From the NCBI RefSeq assembly GCF_021531075.1, contig NZ_JADYTJ010000007.1, positions 1-64,000 of the forward strand: DNA of 64,000 nt. Reading direction: 5' to 3'. The DNA is from Bacteroides caecigallinarum. Lineage in GTDB: Bacteria > Bacteroidota > Bacteroidia > Bacteroidales > Bacteroidaceae. The position numbers were made by a program, and so were the translations under genes. Positions 20,407 to 28,796 of the stretch are shown here, in pieces (the stretch's first letter is position 1; every line of letters starts with the position of its first letter). The notes beneath the pieces were generated by a model. It was not told where the DNA came from, did not search any database, and was given only the letters and a program-made list of their open reading frames with translations.

Positions 20407-20626
20407 ATGACATTTTCATTAAGAAGGTCACATCTGATTATCAATATATTACGATTGATAATGATTAAATTTTATCTGTTTACAGTCCTATATCTGTCCT
20501 TAGACATGATTATGTAACCTGTTGATTATCATCTGATAACATCATTGTTTTATTATAAGTTTTGTTTATACTTTTTAGATATTTAGTTTATATACTAATA
20601 TATTGTAGACTTATATTCAACATTTC
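20407..20626. other. Noncoding left end of the prophage
   Basis: AT-rich DNA with no ORF and no integrase. An imperfect repeat (GATTATCAATATATTACGATTGATAATGATT, shown here only as overlapping ATTATCAAT/ATTGATAAT halves at about 20436-20464) could be an arm-type recombinase site. Confidence 0.35.
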
Positions 20627-21064
20627 CTATTCTATACCATTTGCAGCGGCACATGTTACATTGTCTGTTATTCGGGCATGATCTTTTTTTATCATTGTGA
20701 TTAATTCGTCAATTTGCGCATCTCTCTTTTCTATTCTTTCAATTTGTGCCCTTAAATCAGCTTCTTGTTTTTTTATAATATCCCATGCTTCCTTGGGTAT
20801 AGTTATATAGTCATCTGTATTGATAAGATTACTTTGTCTTTTAATCATTTCACCTTCTCCTGTTATTAACCAGACTATATCAATATCCGGATATGTGCGA
20901 TGTATATACCGCAAAAAATCTGCATTAGCAAAATCCTTCATGAGTCTTATGTATTCACGATTCATACCACTATCTTGTGATAATTTGCTTGCTGAGATGC
21001 CTAAGTAGTTGCATACTAATAGACATCTCTCTTTAATTGCAGAATTAGTCTTTTTCTCAGCCAT
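20627..21064 (-). CDS. CI-like prophage repressor (helix-turn-helix plus coiled coil)
   Basis: 145 residues. The N-terminal domain holds an HTH (LGISASKLSQDSGMNREYIR) and the string IVWLITGEGEM seen in Bacteroidales phage repressors; the C-terminal third is a charged coiled coil (ADLRAQIERIEKRDAQIDEL). ATG 21064 (MAEKKTNSAIKER) is preferred to 21106, which would lie in the operator region. Divergent from a Cro-like gene, as in lambdoid switches. Confidence 0.8.
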   Translation of the reverse strand: MAEKKTNSAIKERCLLVCNYLGISASKLSQDSGMNREYIRLMKDFANADFLRYIHRTYPDIDIVWLITGEGEMIKRQSNLINTDDYITIPKEAWDIIKKQEADLRAQIERIEKRDAQIDELITMIKKDHARITDNVTCAAANGIE

Positions 21065-21089
21065 ATTGTTATTATTAGTTAAATGCGAT

Positions 21090-21166
21090 AAATAAATCGT
21101 ATTCATATTTGGTTATACGATATATATACCGCATATTTGCGTAACGAAAGTTTTCTAACGTTACGA
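21090..21166. promoter_or_regulatory. Prophage genetic-switch operators and early promoter
   Basis: Two inverted repeats with the same geometry, 7 bp - 12 nt - 7 bp: ATCGTAT/ATACGAT (21096-21102, 21115-21121) and CGTAACG/CGTTACG (21140-21146, 21159-21165), centred 44 bp apart. A rightward promoter TTTG-N20-CATATTTG (21108-21139) lies between and over them. Repressor and Cro-like protein are the likely ligands. Confidence 0.6.
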
Positions 21167-21219
21167 AAATAAGAAAAACTGAGATAAAATCGAAACATTA
21201 ATCAATAAATCGTATAAAA

Positions 21220-21417
21220 ATGGTATTTAGTGAGCGCATGAATCAGCCGAATGAAAAGAGACAGCTTGTTAAGCTGCTTATGGAAAAAACACAAACATCT
21301 GAATCTACAGTTTATCGTTGGATATCAGGTGTTATAGTTCCGCCACCGATCAAGCAAAAAATAATTGCTGATATTCTTGGAGAGCCTATAGAACAATTAT
21401 TTCCCAAAAAGAAATGA
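21220..21417 (+). CDS. Cro-like HTH protein
   Basis: 65 residues, mostly a small helix-turn-helix (TSESTVYRWISGVIVPPPIK) with a basic tail. It is the first gene rightward from the switch region, the position of Cro, and overlaps the next gene by 4 bp (ATGA). Confidence 0.7.
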   Translation: MVFSERMNQPNEKRQLVKLLMEKTQTSESTVYRWISGVIVPPPIKQKIIADILGEPIEQLFPKKK

Positions 21418-21977
21418 TGGACTTAGCTTGTATAGAATTCTATAACACGCCTGATGGTGATGTTATGGTTAAACCTGTTAATGGTGCAGTATATGTTCTT
21501 AAAGAATCAAACCGTGATATTATTCAGAGTATGCTGCAGCTTATTGATGACAGATATCCTGAAGCATTCAAGGCTCTTTCAAAATTATATTCATCTAATA
21601 GTATGAATAGGGTTAATTATGAATACCTGATGGTTCATCGATTTTGCCGGTGTAATTTCGGTGAATACGATTCTTCTAAATTAGATGTGGATTATGTTGG
21701 TGTGTTTAATCTCGAGCAGGTTAAATGTCCGCTGCGAAATTCTGTAGATTGCCGGTATTGTGGTGTTATCTGTTCTCCTGTTCTTAATACAAATTTATCA
21801 GATCGAGAAACTCAGATCCTGGAATTGATTTCTAAGGGTATGACTAATCAACAAATATCTGATGAATTAAGTATTTCTATTTTTACTGTGATCCGGCATC
21901 GCAATAATATGCGTGCTAAGTTGCAGGTTTCTAATACTGCAGAATTAGTGTCATACTATAAAAACATGGTAAAATGA
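21414..21977 (+). CDS. LuxR-type HTH regulator with a cysteine cluster
   Basis: 187 residues. The C-terminal 60 residues (LSDRETQILELISKGMTNQQ onward) are a clear LuxR/GerE helix-turn-helix. The middle has paired cysteines (HRFCRCNF, VKCPLRNSVDCRYCGVIC) that could bind zinc or a metal cluster. There is no receiver or autoinducer domain. A good candidate for an early or late gene activator of the phage. Confidence 0.75.
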   Translation: MMDLACIEFYNTPDGDVMVKPVNGAVYVLKESNRDIIQSMLQLIDDRYPEAFKALSKLYSSNSMNRVNYEYLMVHRFCRCNFGEYDSSKLDVDYVGVFNLEQVKCPLRNSVDCRYCGVICSPVLNTNLSDRETQILELISKGMTNQQISDELSISIFTVIRHRNNMRAKLQVSNTAELVSYYKNMVK

Positions 21978-22417
21978 AAACTATTCGTTGTCACATTACT
22001 TTAAAAATTCTCCATTATTTACTATATAAAGTTGATAGAGAGTATCCTGTACATGTATTGAAAATCGAAGCTGTAGAGCTATGTCGAACGGATAAAGATT
22101 GGCTTATTATATATGTTAGTGTAAATGATGATTTTGATGATGATTTTACATCAAATCTTATATGTTTTGGTAGGTTAATAGAACGTATTTATAGAGACTA
22201 TTACCAATGTGAGTATTCCCCAGAAACATTCTCAGACACAATGAAATCAATAATAAAAAATGATAATGTTGTTGCTGAAGCAGCAGAACAACTCAAAAAA
22301 GAGAAAAAATTATACCCTCTTAAAATAACTTCAACGACATGGATATTGGTTCCACTATCTAAGAGGACTGAAGAGTATGCAGAAAAGTATCGAAAAGAAA
22401 AAATGGGTATTAAATAA
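21974..22417 (+). CDS. Hypothetical early phage protein
   Basis: 147 residues, overlapping the regulator by 4 bp. Mixed alpha/beta with an acidic patch (DDFDDDF) and a lysine-rich end; no recognised domain. Its place in the early operon suggests a role in lysogeny control or replication. Confidence 0.65.
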   Translation: MKTIRCHITLKILHYLLYKVDREYPVHVLKIEAVELCRTDKDWLIIYVSVNDDFDDDFTSNLICFGRLIERIYRDYYQCEYSPETFSDTMKSIIKNDNVVAEAAEQLKKEKKLYPLKITSTTWILVPLSKRTEEYAEKYRKEKMGIK

Positions 22418-22430
22418 TGATTGATGTACA

Positions 22431-22649
22431 ATGAATGCGAATGATCAAAGAAAAGTATGTGAAGCTGGTTTTACTATTATCCGGAGACAAAATGAACCTA
22501 AACCTCATATAAAATATAAGGATAGGAACAGTCCCAACGCTTGGAAGAAAATGGCCAGTGTTGATACAGATGGCTATTATAAAAGTATAGCATCTCGAGA
22601 TAGAGCTATGAAAAGCTTATTGAATCAAGATTTTTATGTGGAGGTTTAA
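22431..22649 (+). CDS. Small hypothetical phage protein
   Basis: 72 residues, basic, no recognised motif (FTIIRRQNEPKPHIKYKD). In series with its neighbours, with 13- and 2-bp gaps. Confidence 0.6.
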   Translation: MNANDQRKVCEAGFTIIRRQNEPKPHIKYKDRNSPNAWKKMASVDTDGYYKSIASRDRAMKSLLNQDFYVEV

Positions 22650-22651
22650 TT

Positions 22652-22891
22652 ATGGCATGTGATTGTTTTGAACAAGCAAAAGTAAAAGTTAGAGAGGCTA
22701 CAGGTGATCCTAATGCTAAAATTAGAGGTATTATAGCTCCTGTCAATGGTAAATGGTGCCTATTGCCTTCTATCGAAATTTTATATCGAAAGAAGAAAAA
22801 AGACGGTTCATTTACAACAAAAGAATTCAGTATGGAAATGACATATTCTTATTGTCCGTTCTGTGGTAAACAACTAACATCTGATGAATAA
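22652..22891 (+). CDS. Small protein with a zinc-ribbon-like end
   Basis: 79 residues. CDCF at the start and CPFCGKQL near the end could together bind one zinc ion. The C-terminal CPFCG motif is common in small phage proteins of unknown role. Overlaps the next start by 1 bp. Confidence 0.65.
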   Translation: MACDCFEQAKVKVREATGDPNAKIRGIIAPVNGKWCLLPSIEILYRKKKKDGSFTTKEFSMEMTYSYCPFCGKQLTSDE

Positions 22892-23166
22892 TGACTAAGA
22901 AAAAGGACAGAACTATAATATCAGAATTATGTGGTGATGCTTATTGTGATAGGGCTGACAAACTATCTGTATTAGCTGCAGCTTTAGATTTTGTATCTAA
23001 AGGTACAAAGCATAGGACAGATGCCATTGTAATAATAAAAGGATGTTGTCCTTATTATTTTGATAATGATGATAGTGAAAACCTTGATCATACTTACGAT
23101 AGAATAAAAATTGATTATGACAAAGAAAACCGACTCAATAAAACTCAATCAGCTTCATCTGATTAA
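22891..23166 (+). CDS. Small hypothetical phage protein
   Basis: 91 residues; no domain recognised. Its 3' end overlaps the next small gene in another frame by about 50 bp. Confidence 0.55.
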   Translation: MTKKKDRTIISELCGDAYCDRADKLSVLAAALDFVSKGTKHRTDAIVIIKGCCPYYFDNDDSENLDHTYDRIKIDYDKENRLNKTQSASSD

Positions 23167-23341
23167 GAAACGCAGAATGCAAAAATACCATGCCCGTAAA
23201 ATTTTGCGGGCATTCAAAGGCTATGAAATGAGTGATATATTCATATTTGCATTGCATGTTTTTATATCCAAGAAAAATATAAAATTAAAGGATCCTGTAC
23301 TGGCTAAAACTATAGCCAGTTTACGAATTAAGTTCCGTTGA
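23117..23341 (+). CDS. Small basic hypothetical protein
   Basis: 74 residues, N-terminal half strongly basic (KKRRMQKYHARKILRAFKG), C-terminal half hydrophobic. It overlaps the preceding gene by 50 bp; the stop codon lies at the start of the primase promoter. Moderately sure that it is expressed. Confidence 0.5.
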   Translation: MTKKTDSIKLNQLHLIKKRRMQKYHARKILRAFKGYEMSDIFIFALHVFISKKNIKLKDPVLAKTIASLRIKFR

Positions 23342-23343
23342 TG

Positions 23344-23380
23344 TAGTCCTTTAATTTCCGGAAACACACATATAATTTTG
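23344..23380 (+). promoter_or_regulatory. Phage-type promoter (TCCTTT-N20-TAnnTTTG) of the primase operon
   Basis: TCCTTT at 23347-23352 and TAATTTTG at 23373-23380. The distance from CC to TA (25 nt) is the same as at four other phage operon starts (28737, 42994, 53405, 57361). The host-type TTTG at -33 is absent. Confidence 0.75.
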
Positions 23381-23397
23381 CAAAAATTCGACACAGT

Positions 23398-26300
23398 ATG
23401 AGCCAATATTTCAGCAAAGAAGATATAGATAGAATCAAGAGCGCAGCCGATGGCCGCGTTCTTGAGGTCATAAGGGATTTCCGTTCAATGGAAGAACGGA
23501 AAGGTTATGATTACCGGGGCGAATGCCCTTGTTGCCACAAGAGCACATTCAATTACAATTCTAAAAAGAATCTGTTCGGTTGCTTCAATAAATGTAACGT
23601 AGGTGGTAATGATGCGATTACTTACCTGATGAAGGTGGAGAACATGACCTTCATCGATGCTGTGAAGTATCTAGCAGATAAGTTTAATGTCGTTATACCT
23701 GATAAAGAGGTTGTGCCTGTTCGTAATATTCAGGTTCCCAAAAATCAATCTAAAGAGTTACGTGGTGAGGATGCTTCATCGTATGCAGCACTCATGTTGC
23801 ATGGTTCCGGATTGACTTTTGATGATGTTACAGCCAAGGTCTATGATACAAGCGAGAATAAAACTGTCTTATCTGTTAGGACCTTCAGCAAAGGTACCGT
23901 CAATCAAAAAGGCGAGATTGACCTCAAGGGGGATGATGTTATTATCAAGTATTTTGATCTTGATGGATTACCGGTTAGATACGAAGTCAAAGATGCAAAA
24001 GGTAAGCCGACCGGCAAAATGCGTGAATACTTCCGTGTGCGCTGGCAGCACCCGGATGACCATCTTGATAAGGAAGGTAAACCATTCAAGTATCGTTCTC
24101 CTTATGGTGGTGGAACTCCAATCTATATTCCGGAGAAAATCCGCCAGTTTTATAACAAGGGCGAGCATGTACCTAGATTATTCATTCAGGAAGGTGAGAA
24201 GAAAGCTGAGAAGGCATGTAAACATGGTATGCCTTCACTTGCCATTTCCGGTATTCAGAATATTGCTTGTGGTGGCCGACTTCCTGAAGATCTTATTCGT
24301 GTTATTGATAAATGTCATGTCCAGGAAGTATTCTTCATCATGGATTCGGATTGGAATGACCTTAGTTCCAATATTCGTATTAATGATTCTGTTGATAAAC
24401 GTCCACGTAACTTCTTCTATGCAGCCAAGAACTTCCGTGATTACATGGGCTCATTACGTAATAGAGATTTGTTCGTCGAGATATATATTGGCCATGTCGT
24501 AAAAAACGAAGCTAACGAGAAAGGTATAGATGACCTTCTCGTTGGCTCATTGTATGGCAAAGAAGATGAACTGATGAAAGACTTCAACACACTCATTAAT
24601 GAAAAAAGTCTGTGTGGCCAGTATCTGCAGTTATACAGAATTTCTGCATATACCGACCACAAACTGTCATCGTTATGGGGGCTTGGTTCAGTTAAGCATT
24701 TTGCTGAAATGCACAAAGAAGTTCTTTCCAGGTTACCGGAATTCCGCTTTGGTTCCCATCGATGGCGCATTAATGCTGAAGGTAATTTAGAGAGTGCCCA
24801 GGCTATTGAGTCTGATGAACAGTTTTGGGAGGCTGTCGAAAAATCAAGACGTTCAGGTGATACATATACTGAATATGAATTTAGATATGTTCCTTCACGT
24901 CGATTCCTGCAGAACCGTGGCTTTGGCCGATTCAGGAGGTTGGATGGATCCTGGCAGTTCATCAAGCTCGAGCAGCCTTTTGTCCGTGTCATCGAGGCAT
25001 CAGAAGCCCGTGACTATTTATTCGAATTTGCGGAGAATAATTGCAATGAGGCTATCAACGAAATGCTTTCAAAGGGTGTGACTCAATATGTTGGTCCGGA
25101 TAAGCTTTCGTTATTACATTTTATATATCCTAATTTTCTTCAGTCAAATAGCACTGAACAGATTTTCTATTTCTCAAAGAATTGTTGGCGTGTCACAGAA
25201 AATGAGGTTAAAGAATTAGGTTATGAATCTATAACGCATCATGTGTGGGCCGAACAAAGGAGAGATTTCCCGGCTGAATACCTGGGCAAACCTCTTATTA
25301 CTTTCTCCGGAGAAGGTGATACTTTGGATTTCGAATTGTCTAAGGACGGCCAGAAATGCCATTTCTTGAAGTTCCTGATGAACGCCAGTGATTTTACCTG
25401 GCGTAAGCGTCCGGAAGAAATTGAGTCTGAAGAGATACTCGAGAACCGTAAGCACTTGCTGTCTAAGTTGTGTGCTATTGGTTTTATGTGCATGGAGTAT
25501 AAAGATGTCTCGGTCAACCGTGCCGTAATAGGTATGGATGGTAAACAGTCTGAAGTAGGAGAGTCTAACGGTCGTTCCGGTAAGTCTCTTATCGGTGTTC
25601 TTATGAAGAATGTGATTCCCACTGTCTATGTTAATGGTAAAAAGAAAGACTTACTGGATGATCAGTTCGTATGGGATGATGTTGTTGAGAACACCAAACT
25701 TGTATTCATCGATGACGTTCTTATCAATTTTAATTTTGAACGCCTGTTCCCAAACCTGACAGGCGACTGGAATGTCAACTACAAAGGTAAAGGGCGTATC
25801 ACTTTCCCATATGAGACATCACCTAAGATTTATATTGCCACTAATCATGCCATCCGAGGAGAGGGTGCATCATTTACTGACCGTCAATGGCTGCTTGGAT
25901 TCTCTGACTATTACAATGACGGACACAAACCTATCGATGATTTTGGATGCAATTTCTTTACGGAATGGGATTTTGAACAATGGAATCTGTGCTGGAATCT
26001 AATCGCTAATTGTGTGCAGTTATATCTGAATTATGGTGTTGTTCAGGCCCCTCAAGAAAGACTTGTTGAGCGTAGATTACGTCAGGAAATTACTGAAGTA
26101 TTTATCTCTTGGGCTGATGAATACTTTTCGGCAGAAGATCATCTTAATCGTCGCCTGGTACGTAAAACTCTGTATGATGAATATTGTAACTATGATCCTA
26201 ATATGCGTAAATTCTCTAACTCTCCTACAGAGTTCCGTAAACGACTTGTAAAATACTGTCAGTTCCGCGGATATCTGTTCAATCCGCAAAAATATGATCC

Positions 26301-26469
26301 GGTCACTGGTAAACCTTGCCAGTTCAATAAACGTACTGGTGCACCTATTATTGACGATAAGGCTGGTGGTATTGAATATTTCACTATAGGCACACAAGAA
26401 TATTATTCATGTCCGGAATATCAATCGTTGAAAATCCCTACTAACACGGATACCAGGTTGTCATTTTAA
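23398..26469 (+). CDS. Phage primase-helicase (CHC2 zinc finger, Toprim-like, P-loop helicase)
   Basis: 1023 residues. Residues about 38-105 form a CHC2-type primase zinc finger (GECPCCHKS...LFGCFNKCNVGGNDAITYL). About 265-330 resemble a Toprim/DUF3854 domain (LFIQEGEKKAEKACKHGMPS; VFFIMDSDWND). The C-terminal half is a superfamily 3-like helicase with Walker A ESNGRSGKS and Walker B KLVFIDDV. It would prime and unwind phage DNA. Confidence 0.85.
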   Translation: MSQYFSKEDIDRIKSAADGRVLEVIRDFRSMEERKGYDYRGECPCCHKSTFNYNSKKNLFGCFNKCNVGGNDAITYLMKVENMTFIDAVKYLADKFNVVIPDKEVVPVRNIQVPKNQSKELRGEDASSYAALMLHGSGLTFDDVTAKVYDTSENKTVLSVRTFSKGTVNQKGEIDLKGDDVIIKYFDLDGLPVRYEVKDAKGKPTGKMREYFRVRWQHPDDHLDKEGKPFKYRSPYGGGTPIYIPEKIRQFYNKGEHVPRLFIQEGEKKAEKACKHGMPSLAISGIQNIACGGRLPEDLIRVIDKCHVQEVFFIMDSDWNDLSSNIRINDSVDKRPRNFFYAAKNFRDYMGSLRNRDLFVEIYIGHVVKNEANEKGIDDLLVGSLYGKEDELMKDFNTLINEKSLCGQYLQLYRISAYTDHKLSSLWGLGSVKHFAEMHKEVLSRLPEFRFGSHRWRINAEGNLESAQAIESDEQFWEAVEKSRRSGDTYTEYEFRYVPSRRFLQNRGFGRFRRLDGSWQFIKLEQPFVRVIEASEARDYLFEFAENNCNEAINEMLSKGVTQYVGPDKLSLLHFIYPNFLQSNSTEQIFYFSKNCWRVTENEVKELGYESITHHVWAEQRRDFPAEYLGKPLITFSGEGDTLDFELSKDGQKCHFLKFLMNASDFTWRKRPEEIESEEILENRKHLLSKLCAIGFMCMEYKDVSVNRAVIGMDGKQSEVGESNGRSGKSLIGVLMKNVIPTVYVNGKKKDLLDDQFVWDDVVENTKLVFIDDVLINFNFERLFPNLTGDWNVNYKGKGRITFPYETSPKIYIATNHAIRGEGASFTDRQWLLGFSDYYNDGHKPIDDFGCNFFTEWDFEQWNLCWNLIANCVQLYLNYGVVQAPQERLVERRLRQEITEVFISWADEYFSAEDHLNRRLVRKTLYDEYCNYDPNMRKFSNSPTEFRKRLVKYCQFRGYLFNPQKYDPVTGKPCQFNKRTGAPIIDDKAGGIEYFTIGTQEYYSCPEYQSLKIPTNTDTRLSF

Positions 26470-26471
26470 TT

Positions 26472-26807
26472 ATGATTAATGATTTATCTAAATATCGCTT
26501 GAATGACGATCAGGAACTTGACAGATTCTCATCAAAAGACCCTGTCAAATTCCTGCAATTCCAGTGTGATGTGTACAACATGCTGGATGGTCTTGTACCT
26601 GGTGAAAGAATTAATGTTATTGATGTGTGTAAACCTACTTCAGTAGAGGTTTTTATTAAAGTTGTATGTCGATATATTCTGAACCATCAGAATGATGGAT
26701 TCACTAAATCACATATTGAATTCTCTGAGGATTATAGACAGATATATCGTCGCCCTGGTATGCCAGATACTAAACTTCATTGGAATCATTTCTACTCTAA
26801 GAGATGA
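26472..26807 (+). CDS. Hypothetical protein downstream of the primase
   Basis: 111 residues, 2 bp after the primase gene and so co-transcribed. Predominantly helical with a basic C-terminus; no family recognised. Confidence 0.6.
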   Translation: MINDLSKYRLNDDQELDRFSSKDPVKFLQFQCDVYNMLDGLVPGERINVIDVCKPTSVEVFIKVVCRYILNHQNDGFTKSHIEFSEDYRQIYRRPGMPDTKLHWNHFYSKR

Positions 26808-26878
26808 TACACCATTCCTAATTTATTGCTTTGTAAAGTTACAAATTTTATCTGTAACTTCCAAATTATTAGCGTGTT

Positions 26879-27208
26879 ATGTCAAAGAAAAATAATAAGA
26901 TTTTTGTATGTGTCAGTCCTGAAACTGACATTCGTGAAAAGATGGTTTGCGAATTAGCTATGCGTATCGGCTTGGTTACAATACGTTCAGACGCTAAGAA
27001 GATTTTACGTCATTCTGTGTACGATATTGAGCTTTCTGAAGCATACTTTGTGCTTGTAGATAACTTCGCTTTCCGCGACAGCCCATCGACTACGCAGCGC
27101 TTATATGAAATGGCTGCACGTGGTATTGCTATTATTGTCGGAGTTAAGAAAATGCCACGTGAGTATGAAGTCATTTCAGACATATATTATCCGGAACATT
27201 TGTTCTGA
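26879..27208 (+). CDS. Hypothetical protein, possibly a deoxyribosyltransferase-like fold
   Basis: 109 residues with alternating strands and helices (NKIFVCVSPETDIREK, YFVLVDNFAFRDSPSTTQRL, GIAIIVGVKK), which resembles DUF4406/nucleoside deoxyribosyltransferase-type Rossmann folds. No catalytic residue can be assigned. The last gene of the early operon, just before a strong terminator. Confidence 0.6.
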   Translation: MSKKNNKIFVCVSPETDIREKMVCELAMRIGLVTIRSDAKKILRHSVYDIELSEAYFVLVDNFAFRDSPSTTQRLYEMAARGIAIIVGVKKMPREYEVISDIYYPEHLF

Positions 27209-27229
27209 TAACATACACTTATTTTGCGG

Positions 27230-27262
27230 CCGCACGGTAGTTTTTTCTACCGTGCGGTTTTT
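27230..27262 (+). terminator. Strong terminator closing the early operon
   Basis: An 11-bp perfect GC-rich stem (CCGCACGGTAG/CTACCGTGCGG) with a T6 loop, followed by TTTTT. Confidence 0.92.
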
Positions 27263-27754
27263 CGTTTCCCCTCTCACCTCTTTCTGAGATATTAATACAA
27301 ATGGTGTGCATTAGGACGGGAAGCGGTGAGAGCCGTATAATAATATTCTTTTTTTTATATTTTTTAAGGTTGTAAAATTAACCTTATAAAAATTAGAAAA
27401 ATAATTGTACTTTCGTGCGTTTTGTATTTTTATGCAGTTAATTGTCTGTATATCTGTATTTTATATCCGCACTGTTTTTGCACTATTCCGCACTATTTGC
27501 ACGAAGTGCCGTTTTTCGTACAAAAGTACGGGCGCACTCAATTTTGTACGCGATTTGTACGAAAATTGTGCGCTTTTATTTTATTGATTTTCAATGTGTT
27601 ATATGTGGTGACTATTTAATTTTGTACTTAAGTACTATTTTCAGACCTGTTTTTTCTTAGGGGGTATGTTTAATCTCGACAATTTTATGCGTTATATATA
27701 TCGCAATAATCTATTATTTATTATTTTTGTAGGGCATAATTAATTGATATAGAT
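27263..27754. promoter_or_regulatory. 490-bp noncoding hinge with phased repeats
   Basis: Between the early and head modules. It holds an 8-bp stem CTCTCACC/GGTGAGAG (27271-27278, 27325-27332); an inverted repeat TAAGGTT-N8-AACCTTA (27365-27386); GCACT units at 27469, 27480, 27490 and 27534 with GCAC/GTGC at 27499-27509; and GTAC palindromes (27518-27530, 27546-27562). A -7 box TATTTTTG (27722-27729) precedes the next gene. Candidate replication origin, packaging site or late control region. Confidence 0.5.
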
Positions 27755-28252
27755 ATGAATAGACCTTTAGTTACTATAGATTTGGCACCGCATCTTAGCG
27801 ATTTTTTATTTCATGAATTCAAACAAGATAAAAAAACTGGTGAGCTGATGCTTGACGGTTCTAACGACATAGGCAGATTTATCCAGGCACTAATTACAGT
27901 ATCAGACCGTCCCCGCAAGCAGGAGATTAAAGATTCCCCCCTTACATTGACGCTTCCTGTACAGGAGTGGACTCATGCTATTTTTACTGAGAATTTCATT
28001 TATATACCGGAATGGAAACAGAAACAGCTTAGATTATATGTGGAAGCTCAGTTCCGTCTGCGGTTGCGCGAATTCTTTTTTGTCGGATATTCCAAAGGTC
28101 TCAAGCAGGATGCAATCATTAATGCATTCCTCGAGCATTATAACATTAAGAATAATGCACTTAATTATGATACCATCAAAAAATACGATTACAGATTTCG
28201 TAGAAAGATGAAAACTGTAATAGGTGAGGATATCGCTTCACTGTGCAGTTAA
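27755..28252 (+). CDS. Hypothetical DNA-binding-like phage protein
   Basis: 165 residues. The C-terminal part (GLKQDAIINAFLEHYNIKNN then a basic helix YRFRRKM) has the look of a helix-turn-helix. Its own promoter region is the repeat-rich hinge. It could be a small terminase or a late regulator; neither can be shown. Confidence 0.6.
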   Translation: MNRPLVTIDLAPHLSDFLFHEFKQDKKTGELMLDGSNDIGRFIQALITVSDRPRKQEIKDSPLTLTLPVQEWTHAIFTENFIYIPEWKQKQLRLYVEAQFRLRLREFFFVGYSKGLKQDAIINAFLEHYNIKNNALNYDTIKKYDYRFRRKMKTVIGEDIASLCS

Positions 28253-28324
28253 CTTTATTTCACGAATTAATCTTTAAGTAAAAATGTAGATTATCTTACA
28301 TAATCACTTAAAATTTAAGCAATT

Positions 28325-28735
28325 ATGTCAAACAGAGAAAGTAAACGTTCAAGTATATGCAGGGCTGATATTATAGCTTGTGCTGAATGTGATGTCGTAT
28401 CTATTCCTGGTAATAGTAATATATCTGTTAGCGGTGTTTGGGAGAAACTGAATTTCTCATCAGTTGAATTTTCGGAAAAACCGACATCTGATTCTTCATC
28501 TTATGATGTTTCTATAGATTTTTCTTTTTCGGACACTGGTCATGACAACTACATTCAATTAATGACATGGTGTAATATATATGTATTGATTAAACTTATA
28601 TATTCAGATGGCTCGGTTAAGGTTGTCGGTTCTCCAGATTTCCCGGTTATCCTTCAGCTTAATAATGAAGGCAGTCCGGCTAAATTTCACTTAACATATT
28701 CCGGTCAACAACCTGAACCCAGCAAATATTTATAG
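28325..28735 (+). CDS. Hypothetical phage protein
   Basis: 136 residues, beta-rich and polar (VSGVWEKLNFSSVEFSEKP), ending in Pro/Ser. No family recognised. It stands between the hinge region and the head operon promoter; a weak hairpin (TAAGT/ACTTA with ATGTA/TACAT) lies before it at 28274-28310. Confidence 0.55.
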   Translation: MSNRESKRSSICRADIIACAECDVVSIPGNSNISVSGVWEKLNFSSVEFSEKPTSDSSSYDVSIDFSFSDTGHDNYIQLMTWCNIYVLIKLIYSDGSVKVVGSPDFPVILQLNNEGSPAKFHLTYSGQQPEPSKYL

Positions 28736-28769
28736 TCCTTTTAATATAGATATATCATTGATACTTTTG
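28736..28769 (+). promoter_or_regulatory. Phage-type promoter of the head operon
   Basis: TCCTTT at 28736-28741 and TACTTTTG at 28762-28769, 25 nt from CC to TA. No TTTG box. It sits directly after the stop codon of the previous gene and about 28 bp before the protease start. Confidence 0.75.
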
Positions 28770-28796
28770 TACCAACGACAAATCTATATTCTAATT

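Noticed and set aside
24441-24992. 183-codon minus-strand frame in the primase gene
   Set aside because: Antisense of a conserved frame; no promoter or ribosome site.
27405-27660. Three overlapping plus-strand frames in the hinge region
   Set aside because: Short, Phe/Cys/Tyr-rich and overlapping each other in AT-rich repeats; no start context.
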